NCBI GenBank assembly: GCA_951640165.1
Contig: OX621259.1
Span: 3,410,001 to 3,474,000, forward strand
Direction: 5' to 3'
DNA: 64,000 nucleotides
Source of the DNA: Pseudoips prasinana
Taxonomy: Eukaryota > Arthropoda > Insecta > Lepidoptera > Nolidae
Shown here piece by piece: positions 21,831-33,262 of the stretch. The notes below the pieces were generated by a model. That model saw nothing but the letters and a program-made list of their open reading frames with translations. It was not told the origin of the DNA and did not search any database. Positions within the stretch are counted from its first letter, which is position 1. Each line of letters opens with the position of its first letter. Position numbers and translations under genes: made by a program.

Positions 21831-22049
21831 TTTGTATTAATATTGAAAAACTTGCTACTAACAGTTTCCAACGTAAATTAGTTTGAGTACACAAAACAGC
21901 TGAACTTTACCTGCGATATTAAAAATCTTAGGTTGATTAAAAAGATTATTGCTTTAGCACTAAAGTTTGCCTCAATATTCTGTTACCAAGAATATTTTAG
22001 GAAAAAAAAAACTTCACGTTCTCGTCTGACTAGCGGTTGCGTGTTTAAT

Positions 22050-22440
22050 CTATACTAATATTATAAAAAGGTAACGTTTGCGAGTTTGTGACGTTGTAAG
22101 GGGTAATCTCTGGATCTACTGAACCAACCTTCAAAATTATTTCACCAATAGAAAGCTACGTTATTGTGGAGTGTCATAGGCTATGAAAAATTCCAAAATT
22201 TATAACGCATCTTTACTTAAACTTGAATAATGTAATCCAAGTTGCGGGACAAACGGGCAGGGAGAAAAATATTTATAACGCGGAATGAGGTTTTGGATTC
22301 GAATTCCGGGTCGGAAAATAAGAGATTTTTTCAAAGATCGTTCTGTTGACAAACTTTAGCAGTATCAGCTCGAAATATGGGGATTGGCGGTATCACACCC
22401 CAGTGTTTACCGCACTAACACTATGTGGAATCAATTAACT
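22050..22440 (+). repeat. Helitron-like fragment and SINE-A fragment
   Basis: 22050-22235 begins ATACTAATATTATAAAAAGG and resembles the left part of the Lep1-type Helitrons but lacks a CTAG end. 22285-22440 carries GGATTCGAATTCCGGGTCGG and CAGTATCAGCTCGAAATATGG, the middle of SINE-A. Confidence 0.55.
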
Positions 22441-22625
22441 GTGGAGGCCTTTCCGGCATGGCATAACATGGCGACTTAAAAGAAGCGATCCCATTCGTTA
22501 CTTAAAGGCCGGCAACGCACATGTGGCTCCTCTAGTGCTGCAGGTGTCCCTGGGCGCCGGTGATCACTTACCCTCAGGTGACCTGCTTGCTCATTTCCCT
22601 TGCTATCATGTAAATGAAAAAAATA
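22441..22625 (+). repeat. Dispersed lepidopteran repeat
   Basis: Contains AAAGGCCGGCAACGCAC, GTGCTGCAGGTGTCCCTGGG and GGTGATCACTTACCCTCAGG. I recognise this string as a common lepidopteran interspersed repeat; there is no coding capacity. Confidence 0.6.
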
Positions 22626-22679
22626 TAAATTTTTAAGTTGCTCCCCTGTAAATCATGTACATAGACATATCGCTTTGTA

Positions 22680-22800
22680 CAAACGCCAGCAAATCCAGCT
22701 ACCCCAATCTGTTAAATTTCTTTTATGGAGTTTCAACTTTATCACAAAAGTATAAGGTTCACTTTCAATTGGGGAAATTTGACAGCTTTTGCGGTGTCTG
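22680..22800. mobile_element. Short mariner-like MITE
   Basis: Flanked by TA on both sides, with ends CAAACGCCAGCAAATCC and (less conserved) GCGGTGTCTG. The core (AAGTATAAGGTTCACTTTCA, ATTGGGGAAATT) is shared with the cleaner copy at 39042-39173. Confidence 0.65.
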
Positions 22801-23149
22801 TACGTAGATACCGTCGACTTGTTATTCATTATACATTATTCATATTTAAACTCTGAATATCATTTGAATGTTCCATATTTATATTTGGTTTCATATTTTT
22901 ATGGATTTGCAGCGATTTTGTGAAGTATGAAATGTTCGTTTGGGTGCCATGGTCCTAAGGTTTCTCCCTCAAAAGGCTGAAAATAAAGTGACTTTATTAA
23001 TTTGTAAATCAAAAAGCGACATCGGGAAACTCAACTAAGTAACAAATGCGTAAGATGCATGCATCAAACAAACTCTTGACAAACTGTGTTTCAAAAGATC
23101 TCGTTCTTTACTCGTACATATGTAGACGTTTGTAACAATTCTCTTCGTT

Positions 23150-23400
23150 AGTACAAACTAAATCTCTTTGTGCCTTTGTACAGTAAAACATTCAGAAACA
23201 AAGCACGCATGCCTTCACTTAAGACTGCTACATTTGATAAAAGAGTAGGTATTATGTCAAGGAGAATGTATAATAAATTAACGAAAAATCGAATTTACAT
23301 TGAAGGCACGAATCTATATAATATGAAGTTATATTATTTGAACTATCAAATTGAAAAAAATGAAGGCTCAGTCTATGTAAGAAGTGATATGATTAACTAA
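23150..23400 (+). pseudogene. Possible LINE C-terminal remnant
   Basis: A 76-codon ORF (23170-23400) reads SKTFRNKARMPSLKT and GIMSRRMYNKLTKN, resembling the C-terminal KTR...YNKLP stretch of Jockey/CR1 RT proteins. No other RT motif is nearby. It could be coincidence. Confidence 0.3.
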
Positions 23401-23681
23401 ACCAACATACCAAATTATTTTAATGTTTCACACTATATCTTAGACGTTTTACGTGTGAGTATACGAGTACCGCGGGCTGTGTGGTGACGGCCTAAGGGCT
23501 GTGTGGTGACGGCCTAAGAATATCACCACCCCCTCTCATCCCGTGGGGGGACGTAAAAGTCGTCCCGAGGGAAAAATATACACCAGAGAACGGGCAGCAG
23601 CGTTCTCCTGAGTACCATGTCCACCTTACTGCGATCGCCAACCCGTCTGCCAAGCGTGGCGATTATGGCAAATCCCCTCAA

Positions 23682-24596
23682 ATGATGGACACAACCAAAC
23701 CGCGGCCCCCAGTCCCCGGCAGCCCTGCTATTCCCAGCCGTGGTAACAGCCGTGGTTACGGCAGGGCAGGGTGTGCTAAGAATCCCCGGCAGATTCCGCG
23801 TTACCAACACCGACGACCTCTGGCCCTGGCAACATATAACACACGTACACTGCGGTCCGACGAGAAGATAACCGAACTGGAGGAAGAATTGAGCAGGTTA
23901 CATTGGGATATTGTAGGATTATCTGAAGTCCGAAGAGAGGGGGAGGACTCGATAATACTGAAATCCGGAAACCTGCTCTATTACCGGGAGGGTGACCAAA
24001 TATCCCAAGGTGGTGTCGGGTTTATAGTCCACAAGTCCCTCGTGAACAACCTAGTGAAAATCGAGAGTGTGTCGACGAGGGTTGCGTACCTTATACTCAG
24101 AATCACCAAGCGGTATTCGTTGAAGGTTATACAGGTATACGCACCCACTTCGACACACTCCGACGATGAAGTCGAGGTTATGTATGATGACATATCCAGA
24201 GCCATACATACCTCTAACTCCTATTTCACTGTGGTCATGGGGGACTTTAACGCGAAGCTGGGCAAACGATTCGGTAATGAGCTGAGAGTGGGGCAATTTG
24301 GAACTGGAGACCGGAACCCCCGGGGCCAAATGTTGGCCGACTTCATGGAGAAGGAGGGACTCTTTATGATGAATTCCTTCTTCAGGAAGCCGGATCACCG
24401 CAAATGGACCAGCCCCGATGGTAAAACTAAAAATGAGATAGACTTTATCTTGTCGACGAGACGACAGATGTTCAATGATGTCTCCGTGATCAATGCGATT
24501 AAAACCGGGAGCGATCACAGACTGGTCAGAGGCTCATTGAACCTTAATATCAAACTCCAGAGGTCCCGACTGATAAAGTCTACGCTCCGACCTTAA
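23682..24596 (+). pseudogene. RTE endonuclease domain
   Basis: Starts with ATG at 23682 after the leader. APE motifs are complete: ATYNTRTLRS (Asn), IVGLSEVRREGE (Glu), YYREGDQISQGGVGF, VVMGDFNAKLG (Asp/Asn), KNEIDFILSTR and TGSDHRLVRG (Asp-His). It closes at TAA 24594-24596, but protein similar to the RTE linker (IHVQNPEPFQLE) continues in the same frame, so the stop is a nonsense change within a longer ORF rather than a natural end. Confidence 0.85.
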
Positions 24597-25610
24597 CCTA
24601 TCCACGTCCAAAACCCCGAACCATTTCAGCTCGAACTGCAAAACCGTTTCGAATGCCTAGCAGACTGCGAGGAAGTGGACTCATACTATGACAGGCTCGT
24701 AGAAGCTGTCCATACGGCTGGGTCTAAGGTCTTCAAGGCCCGTCGTACAAACAGAACTAAAAAGATCTCTGACTTTACCCTGCAACTTATGGAAGATAGA
24801 CGGAAAATGGTTCTGACATCCTCAGATGATGCTACCAGATATCGGCAGCTCAACAGACAGATCTCAAAATCTTTGACTCGCGACACGCGGCAATTTAATA
24901 CAATTAGTATTAAAGAGGCTATCGAGCGGAACAAAGGCTCTAAAGTGTTCGCAAGAGCTCTGTCTGTTGGACAGAGCCAACTGACGAAGCTGAAGACTGA
25001 GGATGGTAGAATCATCACGTCTAAACCTGAGTTGCTGGGAGAGATCGAGAAGTTCTACGGACAGTTATATACGACAACACAGCCACCTGTCAAAAGTCAT
25101 GCCTCAGATCCCAGAGCACGACTAACCCGACACTACACCGAAGACATCCCGGACGTCAGCCTGTACGAGATTAGAATGGCTCTCAAACAACTCAAGAACA
25201 ACAAGGCGCCTGGTGATGATGGAGTTACTGCAGAGCTTCTGAAGGCGGGTGGTACACCAATCCTACGGGCCCTTCAGAAGTTATTTAACTCCGTCATACT
25301 AGATGGTCAAACGCCACAAGCATGGCACAGAAGTGTGGTGGTGCTCTTCTTCAAAAAGGGCGACAAGACCCTATTGAAGAATTATAGACCCATCACACTG
25401 CTGAGCCATGTTTACAAGTTGTTTTCGAGGGTCGTTACGAACCGTCTCGCGCGCAGGTTTGACGACTTCCAGCCTCCCGAACAAGCCGGTTTCCGAAAAG
25501 GCTTTAGCACCATAGACCACATACATACGCTGCGGCAAGTTATACAGAAGACCGAAGAGTATAACAAGCCACTGTGCTTAGCGTTTGTGGACTATGAGAA
25601 AGCCTTTTGA
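24597..25610 (+). pseudogene. RTE linker and N-terminal RT
   Basis: Same frame as the endonuclease. Motifs: NNKAPGDDGVTAELLKAG, VVLFFKKGDKTLLKNYRPIT, HVYKLFSRVVTNRL, EQAGFRKGFSTIDHI and AFVDYEKAF, where the first catalytic Asp lies. Just after AF the sequence reads CCTTTTGATTC; one extra T (25606-25609) moves the rest of the RT into another frame. Confidence 0.85.
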
Positions 25611-26652
25611 TTCTATCGAAACATGGGCCGTGCTGAGGTCTCTCATAAGGTGCCAAATTGACTACTTGTATATCGAGGTGATAAAGTGTTTGAATGAAAA
25701 CGCCACTATGTCAGTGCGACTCCAGGACCAGATCTCGAAACCTATCCACTTGCAGCGAGGCGTGAGACAGGGAGATGTTATATCTCCGAAACTGTTCACC
25801 GCTGCATTGGAAGACGTCTTCAAGCTTCTGGACTGGAAAGGCTTTGGCATCAATGTCAATGGCGAGTACATCACTCACCTTCGATTTGCCGATAATATCG
25901 TAGTCATGGCTGAGACCATGGAAGACCTCGGTACAATGCTCGATGACCTCAGCAGAGTCTCTCAACAAGTGGGTCTGAAAATGAACATGGATAAGACGAA
26001 AATCATGTCAAACGTCCATGTTGCACCCACTCAATTGAAAGTTGGTGACTCTCCACTCGAAGTTGTAGAGAACTATATTTACCTAGGACAGACCATCCAA
26101 CTAGGTAGGTCCAACTTCGAGAAGGAGGTCAATCGTAGAATCCAACTCGGCTGGGCAGCGTTCGGGAAGCTACGTAACATCTTCTCGTCCAAAATACCGC
26201 AGTGTCTCAAGTCGAAAGTCTTCGACCAGTGTGTGTTGCCAGTGATGACATACGGAACAGAGACGTGGTCGCTCACTATGGGCCTTATTAGAAGGCTCAA
26301 GGTCACCCAAAGAGCAATGGAGAGGGCTATGCTCGGAGTTTCCCTGCGGGATCGCATCAGAAATGTCGAAATCCGCAGGCGAACCAAAGTCACCGACATA
26401 GCCCGAAGAATTGCCAAGTTGAAGTGGCAGTGGGCAGGGCACATAGCTCGTAGAGCCGACGGCCGTTGGGGCAGAAAGGTTCTCGAGTGGCGACCACGAA
26501 CCGGAAGACGCAGCGTGGGCAGGCCCCCTACAAGATGGACCGATGATCTTGTGCGGGTCGCTGGAAAATGCTGGATGCGAATAGCACAAGACCAGCAATT
26601 GTGGAGATCTTTGGGGGAGGCCTTTGCCCAGCAGTGGACGTCTTTCGGCTGA
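25609..26652 (+). pseudogene. RTE C-terminal RT and tail domain
   Basis: Continues with DSIETWAVL, QRGVRQGDVISPKLF and HLRFADNIVVMAE. The catalytic motif is FADN rather than FADD, so the second metal-binding Asp is lost. GLKMNMDKTKIM and YIYLGQTIQLG follow, then the typical RTE tail (IARRIAKLKWQWAGHIARR, RWTDDLVRVAG). Two further copies of this tail or 3' end are at 62785-62985 and 48130-48220. Confidence 0.85.
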
Positions 26653-26671
26653 TATGATGATACGAGTACTT

Positions 26672-27020
26672 AGTGTCTCGTTGGTCTAGTGGGAGCCTGT
26701 TCACCCGCAGATAACGGTCGGGCCAAAAGTGATTTTGGTACTTTTCTGTAAAAAGAAAAATTTCTCAGTATCAGCCCGAAGTCTGGGAGCTGGCGGTATT
26801 ATACGCTCGTGCCTCGGAGAGCACGTAAAGCCGTCTGTCCTGTACCTGACCTCTTTCCGGTCGTGTCACTAAGCGTCCCATCGGATCATGAGAGTGATGG
26901 AATAGAAAGTGCTCCTGTGTTTGCGCACACACTTGAGCACTATAATATGTCCCGCGCAGATGGCTAATCTCTGTTGAGACTGGCCACCGTAGCCGAAATT
27001 CGGCTAGGAGGACATTACGT
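26672..27020 (+). mobile_element. SINE family A, nearly full length
   Basis: Head GTCTCGTTGGTCTAGTGGGA (A-box-like TGGTCTAGTGG) with a degraded B-box near 26720. The body follows: TTCTCAGTATCAGCCCGAAG, GCCTCGGAGAGCACGTAAAG, CCTGACCTCTTTCCGGTCG, CCCATCGGATCATGAGAG and the end GCGCAGATGGCTAATCTC. It lies about 12 bp after the RTE 3' end. It is the reference copy for the family in this window. Confidence 0.85.
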
Positions 27021-27618
27021 ATACTTGTTAGTGTCAGCGAAAACCATAATATGATAACTTATGAGCAAGAATTTCATTTTAACTTCAGCTGTGAGTGATC
27101 TAGACTGCTATACCTCAAAAGTCGTTTATAACAGCCTCGTTTCATTAATCATACCTCTTTATACACCTGAAGTACTATCATTTTTTCCGGCAACTCGATC
27201 AGTCTAGTCACAGTATTATTATTTATCACGCAGTAAGATAACTAGGTCACTCTTTCTTTTCAAAGGCCCCACTTGTAATAAGTCACCATAAAGCTACGCT
27301 CTTCTCACGAATTTTGACATTTGAAATATATATTTTAAGATAAATAAATTAGAATATACTTTTTTATAACGTATCAAATTATTGACTTCCAATAATAAAT
27401 GAATATATTTATTCGATGAAACAAGATGAATTGAAGGATTACGACTACATCATGTGCTTTTTAGCTAACGTCTTGCAAGTTAATAAATATTAATATGGGC
27501 AATTATTTTTCTATGAGGAGTGGTTTCATTTGTAACTCTCATTGGTTTTAACTAAAGCAGCTTAAAAAAATGTCACACCGAGCGTGCGACTTATTATCTT
27601 AGGGCAATTTATATAAAA

Positions 27619-27809
27619 CTAGCTATACCCCGCTGTTTTACTCGCATTAAACTTTATAAATTATAGCCTATGTGTTAATCCAGGGTGTCCGCTAACTCCA
27701 TACCAAATTTTATGAAAATCGCTCCAGCCGTTTAGACGTGAAGAAGTAACAAATATACGCACTCACACACGGACACAGTCACAAACTTTCGCCTTTATAG
27801 TATCAGTAG
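27619..27809 (-). mobile_element. Lep1-type Helitron
   Basis: Reverse orientation: CTAGCTATACCCCG at the left, TTAATCCAGGGTGTC, CCGTTTAGACGTGAAGAAG and ACAAACTTTCGCCTTTATAG at the right. Matches 50470-50645 inverted. Confidence 0.8.
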
Positions 27810-27814
27810 GAAGT

Positions 27815-28670
27815 AGGATTACATGTATAAGTGGTAAATATATTAAAATATTTTTTTTGCAATAATAGTAGAAAAGTGACTAGAGTTAAAATCTCACACG
27901 AAGAGTCCGTCTCTTAGTTATTCATAGAACATTGAAGACGTGACCGCATTAGTAAGTGAAGATTTCTCGAGAATTTTGGGATGTTTGTGCTTGAGGTAAT
28001 AGCGTTTTCACCAAAATTTTTACTAAAAGCCGAAAATATATGGCGTTAAAATTCTATAAATCAGTTTCAGAAAAGACAAATGATGTCTTTAAATCTTTAT
28101 TTGAAGTGATACCTACCTACTATGTTGGTAGGGAAATACAATACATACATATGGTTGAAGGTACAGTCCATCTACCTAAAACAAAAGTAAATCTAACTGT
28201 TTTTACATGACATACACTTTTAGTTGAGTAAGAAATATCTAAATTTTAAAGATAGCATTCGTAGCGGACTGAGGCTTCCTATAAGATTTCCTGATTATTA
28301 TTTCCTTACTATTATTATTATTAGATAGAACGGACCACTGAAAATTCTGGTATGGTCCGTGCCTACACAGTTTTTTAGTTTGTTTTACGAATAGCTTTAT
28401 AATGTTAAAGCGCTGTTTAATTTAAAATAATATAAAGTTTATTTCCTGGTTGCACTTAGTTTTTCTGTGATTTTTTGGCGTCGGTGCCTTGAGTTATAAT
28501 ATTAAAACCTCTTAAAGATCATTTATTTAAAATTCTTTCTTGTGGATTTAATTATGTTATATGCACTTTTGGTATTTTTATGTGCATTTGGCCAACAAAA
28601 CTTTGCTTTAAATAGGTTTTAATTTTCTAAAAAAAATCCCATTTCCGTTTGAAAAATAGAATTTGTAAAA
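27815..28670. other. AT-rich spacer, nothing recognised
   Basis: No ORF, TIR, tRNA-like head or match to the other repeats of the window. A short TTATTATTATTATTA run lies near 28310. Confidence 0.6.
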
Positions 28671-28734
28671 TTGACTTAACACACTGCCATCTGATTCCAA
28701 ACTATACAAATCCTGTACAACTACTTATCGTATA

Positions 28735-28985
28735 GGTATTGGTTACCCTGGTGTCAGAGTTGTTCAAGCCGCCCAGTAAGCTTCTGACATGACTTACCGA
28801 CTGTTGTCTGGTGACTACAACCGGGACCGTCAGCTTAACGTGCCCTCCGAAGCACAGAGACGCTTAGAAATTAAAACACTGCGGTGGTCTCCCATCTATG
28901 GACCGACCGCGAGTTTAGTTGCTTAACCTCGCCGATCACTTAGGGACCGGTTAAAGCTTCTATCTATGAGCGCCTATATGGGCTA
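28735..28985 (-). mobile_element. 5S rRNA-derived SINE
   Basis: Inverted copy of 36500-36720. The head, read in reverse, gives GATCGGCGAGGTTAAGCAAC and GGTCGGTCCATAGATGGGAG, the internal promoter region of 5S rRNA (GATCACCGAAATTAAGCA...TTAGATGGGGGACC in insects). The tail includes GTCAGAAGCTTACTGGGCGG. Confidence 0.65.
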
Positions 28986-29560
28986 TGAAGCCTGTACTAT
29001 GGCAACCAGACAACTGATAAATATATTTTAATATTTCTAGATACCATATTTAAATAGCCTTTTTTTATACTTGCCGATTACTCATAGTGCATTTTGTAAA
29101 GAATTGCGGTGAATACAAAATCAAAATTAGATCACTTCAATCGTTCTTAGACTAATAGATCTTATATTCATTTTCATTTTGGTTACATCTCTCAGACATA
29201 ATATCTAACCTGTAGTTAATATTAATATAATTCCATTGAATAGAGAGAGCAATACTGAGAAATTATTTCGCAATTGGGTAGCCAAGTTCTTCATTATCAG
29301 TAATTAATTAATGTTATACGCTCTGCCTTAATGAGCAGCCTTCGCATTAGTAATAGATAATAGTTCGAGTCGTCGTACTTCAATATAGGTTGTACAGACA
29401 GTAAAGTAATTTCGTATTGATGAAATGCCTCCTTCAGTCCTTAATGAGACGAGTAGCCTGCATTTTCGTTTAGGTATTAACGTAGAGCAACAATTTCCCA
29501 AAGCAAGTCTCTCCAAACTATAACGTTGTAATTTAAGGGGTAGTCATCGAGATTAGCATG
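28986..29560. other. Spacer with a SINE-C tail remnant
   Basis: 28986-29040 has CTATGGCAACCAGACAACTG, the reverse of the family C tail; CACTGCCATCTGATTCC near 28683 is another piece. The rest to 29560 is AT-rich with no feature seen. Confidence 0.5.
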
Positions 29561-29564
29561 CATG

Positions 29565-29690
29565 CATGTTAGCGACCACATTTGGGTTGTAGCTAGTACA
29601 CAGGAGGCGCTGCTGCCCCACCACCTGGTGTATGACACCCACGCGATGGTATGGGGTAGCCCTGACACTTTTTTTAGGCCGGAAACCACA
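29565..29690 (+). repeat. Repeat H fragment
   Basis: Shares TTAGCGACC, GGTAGCTAGTACACAGGAGG, ACGACACCCACG-like and GGTATGGGGT stretches with 61215-61415, which is longer and better preserved. Confidence 0.6.
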
Positions 29691-30234
29691 ATGCAATTGA
29701 CAAGTTCTATGATTTAACATAGTCCAAATAGTCTTTTAAGATATGATCATCTCCATATAAGCCACAACCCGTCCACTGGTAGTCAAAGGCTTCCCCGTAG
29801 CTCTCTATAAGTATTTTGGAACGAAGTTCTTAGTATAGTTTTAAATCAATAAATGAACTGTGCCATTATAACAATCTAGCAAGGATTACGTACAGGATAT
29901 TTGTTCCTGTTGGGATCCCGTGACTGCAAAGGCTGTGTGCCCAATTGTTATAATTCACATTTCCATTCAAGTAATCTTCACACATTACTTGAATGTAAGT
30001 TCGGTATGGTAAAGTATTTTTATGCATATCATTTTAGTAGTTATCCAGCCATCAATAAAGTGCAAATTTTCTAAGATCTAGCCATAACTTTTCAGTCCTA
30101 GTGGAGGAACAGAGAGCGGGCTGTGGGGAGTAATGTATCAATAATGGTGAGACTGGATGTCATAATTTCCATTTTATAAAATGCGAGCATTTAGGTACTT
30201 TGTATGCGATGATTTTTTTATGCTGGATGGATTT
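29691..30234. other. Spacer, nothing recognised
   Basis: No coding region or clear repeat was seen. Confidence 0.5.
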
Positions 30235-30420
30235 ACGCTTGTCTACGATCTCACCTAATGGTAAGTGAAGATCTGATATAAGGTGGATGGCGCGTACCCA
30301 TAACATGCCTGTTCACTCTAGCCTTGAACAAACCCATTTTATATAAGTCTGGAAGTCGTTCGGGAGGGTCTTTCCACGGCTTAGCCGTGCGTATGATGAA
30401 AGGGGAAGCAAATTTTGTTA
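30235..30420 (+). repeat. Dispersed lepidopteran repeat
   Basis: Contains GTCTACGATCTCACCTAATGG, AAGGTGGATGGCGCGTACCC, CATGCCTGTTCACTCTAGCC and CCACGGCTTAGCCGTGCGTA. I recognise this string as a common interspersed repeat of moths and butterflies, probably the 3' part of a LINE. Confidence 0.55.
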
Positions 30421-30744
30421 TACCTTGTTTTTATAATATAAATAATATACTAGTGTACGCTTGTAGATTTGCCGGCATGGCAATTTGTTCTACTGAAGTG
30501 TTAGAGTTAATCAATTAAATTTGCTAATTGAAAGAGAGAAAATCAATTTCTTTTTTTCCAGTTACGATTATTTTATGTGGATTAGTCTGGGTAAATCGTA
30601 ACTCACAATTCCTATAATTGCAATTAACTTTTTCAATTGCTTCGTGAATCAATTTTAACTTACGATTTGGTTATTAAAACTAACAGACCATTACATTTTC
30701 ATAATACTTGATAAAAATTGTGAAATATTTTTGAAACAGCAGCT

Positions 30745-31530
30745 ATATCTCAACAACATCAGCATCAACTCTACGATGTCCACGCACCTATTAAAAGGGT
30801 CAAACTAAAGCATCTTCCTGCTCCATGGCTTACTCAAGATATTAGAAAATTGATCGATAGGAAAGCAGTAGCTAAGTCACGATACAAATCTGATCCATCA
30901 GAAAAAAATAAATCAAAGTATAATTCGGCCAGGAATCACTGTAATAAGGTGTGTAGGAATGCTCAACGCCAACACATTCATAGCTCAGTCCAAAATGGTG
31001 ACCCAGCAAAAGTCTGGAGATATTTAAGATCTTTGGGTATAGGGAAATCACGTCAAAACAACATTTCTAAAGATTTAGATATTGATTCACTAAATCTTCA
31101 TTTCTCAACGTCGTCCAATTTTGATAGGACTACTAAAAAGAACACATTACAGCGTCTTTCATCGCTTCCCAGCCCTAACTATTCACAATTTAATTTTAAT
31201 CAATTCTCTGCTTGTGATGTTAAGAAAAGCATACTATCAATCACATCCAATTCTATTGGAAGTGATTGTATCAGTCGTAATATGATCCTCCCAATACTTG
31301 ATGAGATCCTACCTGTCCTTGTTCATATCCTTAACTTCTCAATTTCCAGCGGTACTTTTCCCTCGGCTTGGAAAACTGCACAAATTACTCCACTACCTAA
31401 AAAACCTAATCCTTCTTCCTTTTCTGACTACCGGCCCATATCCATATTACCTTTCCTATCCAAAGTCCTAGAGCGTCTTATCCATTCCCAATTGAGTTCA
31501 TTCCTGTTGTTTCAAAAATTGTCTCCTTAA
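30745..31530 (+). pseudogene. LINE RT, linker and first motifs
   Basis: Reads PAPWLTQDIRKLIDRK (typical linker), a region with KVCRNAQRQHIHSSV, then SNSIGSDCISRNMILPIL (RT motif 1), SAWKTAQITPLPKKPNPSSF and SDYRPISILPFLSKVLERL (motif 2). It ends at a TAA near 31528 while the RT protein continues one register away as NPCQSGFRPGHSTTTAL, so the break is a one-base frameshift. Confidence 0.8.
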
Positions 31531-32755
31531 TCCGTGTCAGTCCGGGTTCCGTCCCGGCCACAGTACAACCACAGCCTTGGTCAATATTACGGATGATATA
31601 CGACTGGGCATGGAGTGTGGAAAGTTGACGGTGCTTGCGCTGCTAGATTTTAGCAACGCATTCAACACCGTGGACTTTGACATTCTGCTTGGCATACTAC
31701 GCTCTCTTAACATATCTCCAACGGCAATTGATTGGTTTCGTAGTTACCTGTTTGGTCGCCGGCAACGTATTCGCATCGAAGAGTCTTATTCTTCTTGGTG
31801 CTATACTAGTGCAGGCGTGCCACAGGGTGGCGTTTTATCTCCATTACTGTTCACGATATTTATAAATTGTATTTCCTTTAATTTAACTTCTTCCTTCCAC
31901 CTTTACGCAGATGATCTACAAATTTATACTCAGGCATCTGTAGAACGACTTAGTGAAGCAATAAGTATCATCAATAATGACTTAGGCCGGATAAGTCTAT
32001 GGAGTGCGGAACATGGTCTTACGGTGAACCCCATTAAAACCCAGGTTATTGTGATTGGTAGTTCACGCATGATATCCAAGGTCGACTGGTCACAGATCCC
32101 CCAGATTATCTTTAACAATACTTTAATACCTTTTAGTGATAATGTAAGAAATCTGGGGGTTTACTTCGACAAAACTTTTTCATGGGGTCCACAGCTCGAG
32201 CAAACTAGTCGCAAATTATATGCGGCAGCAGGTTCCTTGCGAAGAATGCGTAATTTCCTTCCAACCGCCACTAAAATTGCACTAGCTCAATCTCTTCTTT
32301 TTCCCATCCTTGACTATGCTGCTGCCAGTTATCTTGACCTTACAGAGGACAAACTTGATAAACTCGAGCGCCTCCAAAATTTCTGTATTAGATTCGTATT
32401 TGGACTCCGCAAATACGATCACGTCACCGAATTTCGTAAAAAACTCGAGTGGTTACCAATCCGACTTCGCCGTAATACTCACATACTTTGTCTCCTTTAC
32501 AATATTTTGTTTAATCCAACAGCTCCTATTTACCTTAAGCAACGGTTTGAATTCGTTTGTGATACACATTCTAGGTCTTTGAGATCATCAGAGAACTTAA
32601 AACTACATATTCCAGTGCACTCTACAGATTTTTATGATAAATCTTTTTCTGTCCAAGCAGCTCGGCTATGGAATTTACTTCCTGTAGAAATAAGACGTGC
32701 ACAAACTCTGACCTCATTCAAAATTTCTTTAAAAAAACACTTTTTATCGCTTTAA
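31531..32755 (+). pseudogene. LINE RT, catalytic and C-terminal part
   Basis: Motifs: LALLDFSNAFNTV (first Asp), SAGVPQGGVLSPLLFTI, SSFHLYADDLQIY (YADD catalytic pair), GLTVNPIKTQVIVIGS and NLGVYFDKTFSW. The C-terminal part (LEWLPIRLRRNTHILCLLY, WNLLPVEIRRAQTL) is standard for Jockey/CR1 LINEs. It ends naturally with FKISLKKHFLSL. Catalytic residues are intact; the upstream frameshift and 5' truncation inactivate it. Confidence 0.85.
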
Positions 32756-33262
32756 ATCATCTTCATAATTTATGTTTTTTATCTCTTAACTGCTTTTTGT
32801 AACCTCCTTTTTCAAAACTCCTTAATTGAATAGATGTATAATATTTTGTATGTATAGTATATTATTATAGTATAGTATTATTAGTATTTAAAATATAAGT
32901 ATGTTTATGTAAATTGTATATAAGTACATAACTTTGAATACTTGACTGTACACTTACAGCTACTGCCTTTTCTAACTTACTGTTTTCCTTGTCCACCCAA
33001 CGGTTGTCTGGAAGAGATTGCTACAAAGCAATAAGACCGCCGATTGTACCTGTATTTGCTTATTTTTAAGTCATGTATTGTTTCTTTTGGTGCAATAAAG
33101 TGTACTCTATCTATCTATCTATCTATCTATATTGTTTGTTATTTGTATTTGAAACTAGAAATTTCGATGATTACACATATAAATAATCTGTTTCTCAATA
33201 ACTTAAATACTCTGTTACTAAATCATTATTGTCCAACAAATGTTTCACACAGGCTGCGTTAG

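Larger units (their letters stand above)
23474..26660 (+). mobile_element. RTE-clade LINE
   Basis: Begins with two tandem 22-bp leader units (GGGCTGTGTGGTGACGGCCT plus AA; 23474-23495, 23496-23517), then a leader found repeatedly elsewhere in the window, one endonuclease-RT ORF, and a very short 3' end (CCAGCAGTGGACGTC...GATATGATGA). A single ORF and a short TGATGA tail are typical of RTE. The ORF is broken by a stop and a frameshift and has lost a catalytic Asp. Confidence 0.85.
30737..33130 (+). mobile_element. CR1/Jockey-group LINE, 5'-truncated
   Basis: Starts inside the endonuclease-RT linker and holds an RT domain with one frameshift. The 3' UTR has CAACGGTTGTCTGGAAGAG and AATAAGACCGCCGATTGTAC, an AATAAA at 33094, and a CTAT microsatellite tail (33107-33130). 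It differs from the LINE at 17300 in sequence and tail. Confidence 0.8.

Noticed and set aside
30540..30600. Possible exon after a TTTCTTTTTTTCCAG acceptor
   Set aside because: The open segment is 29 bp with a weak donor, out of phase with the candidate exons, and lies within an AT-rich inverted-repeat region (GTTACGATT...AATCGTAAC).
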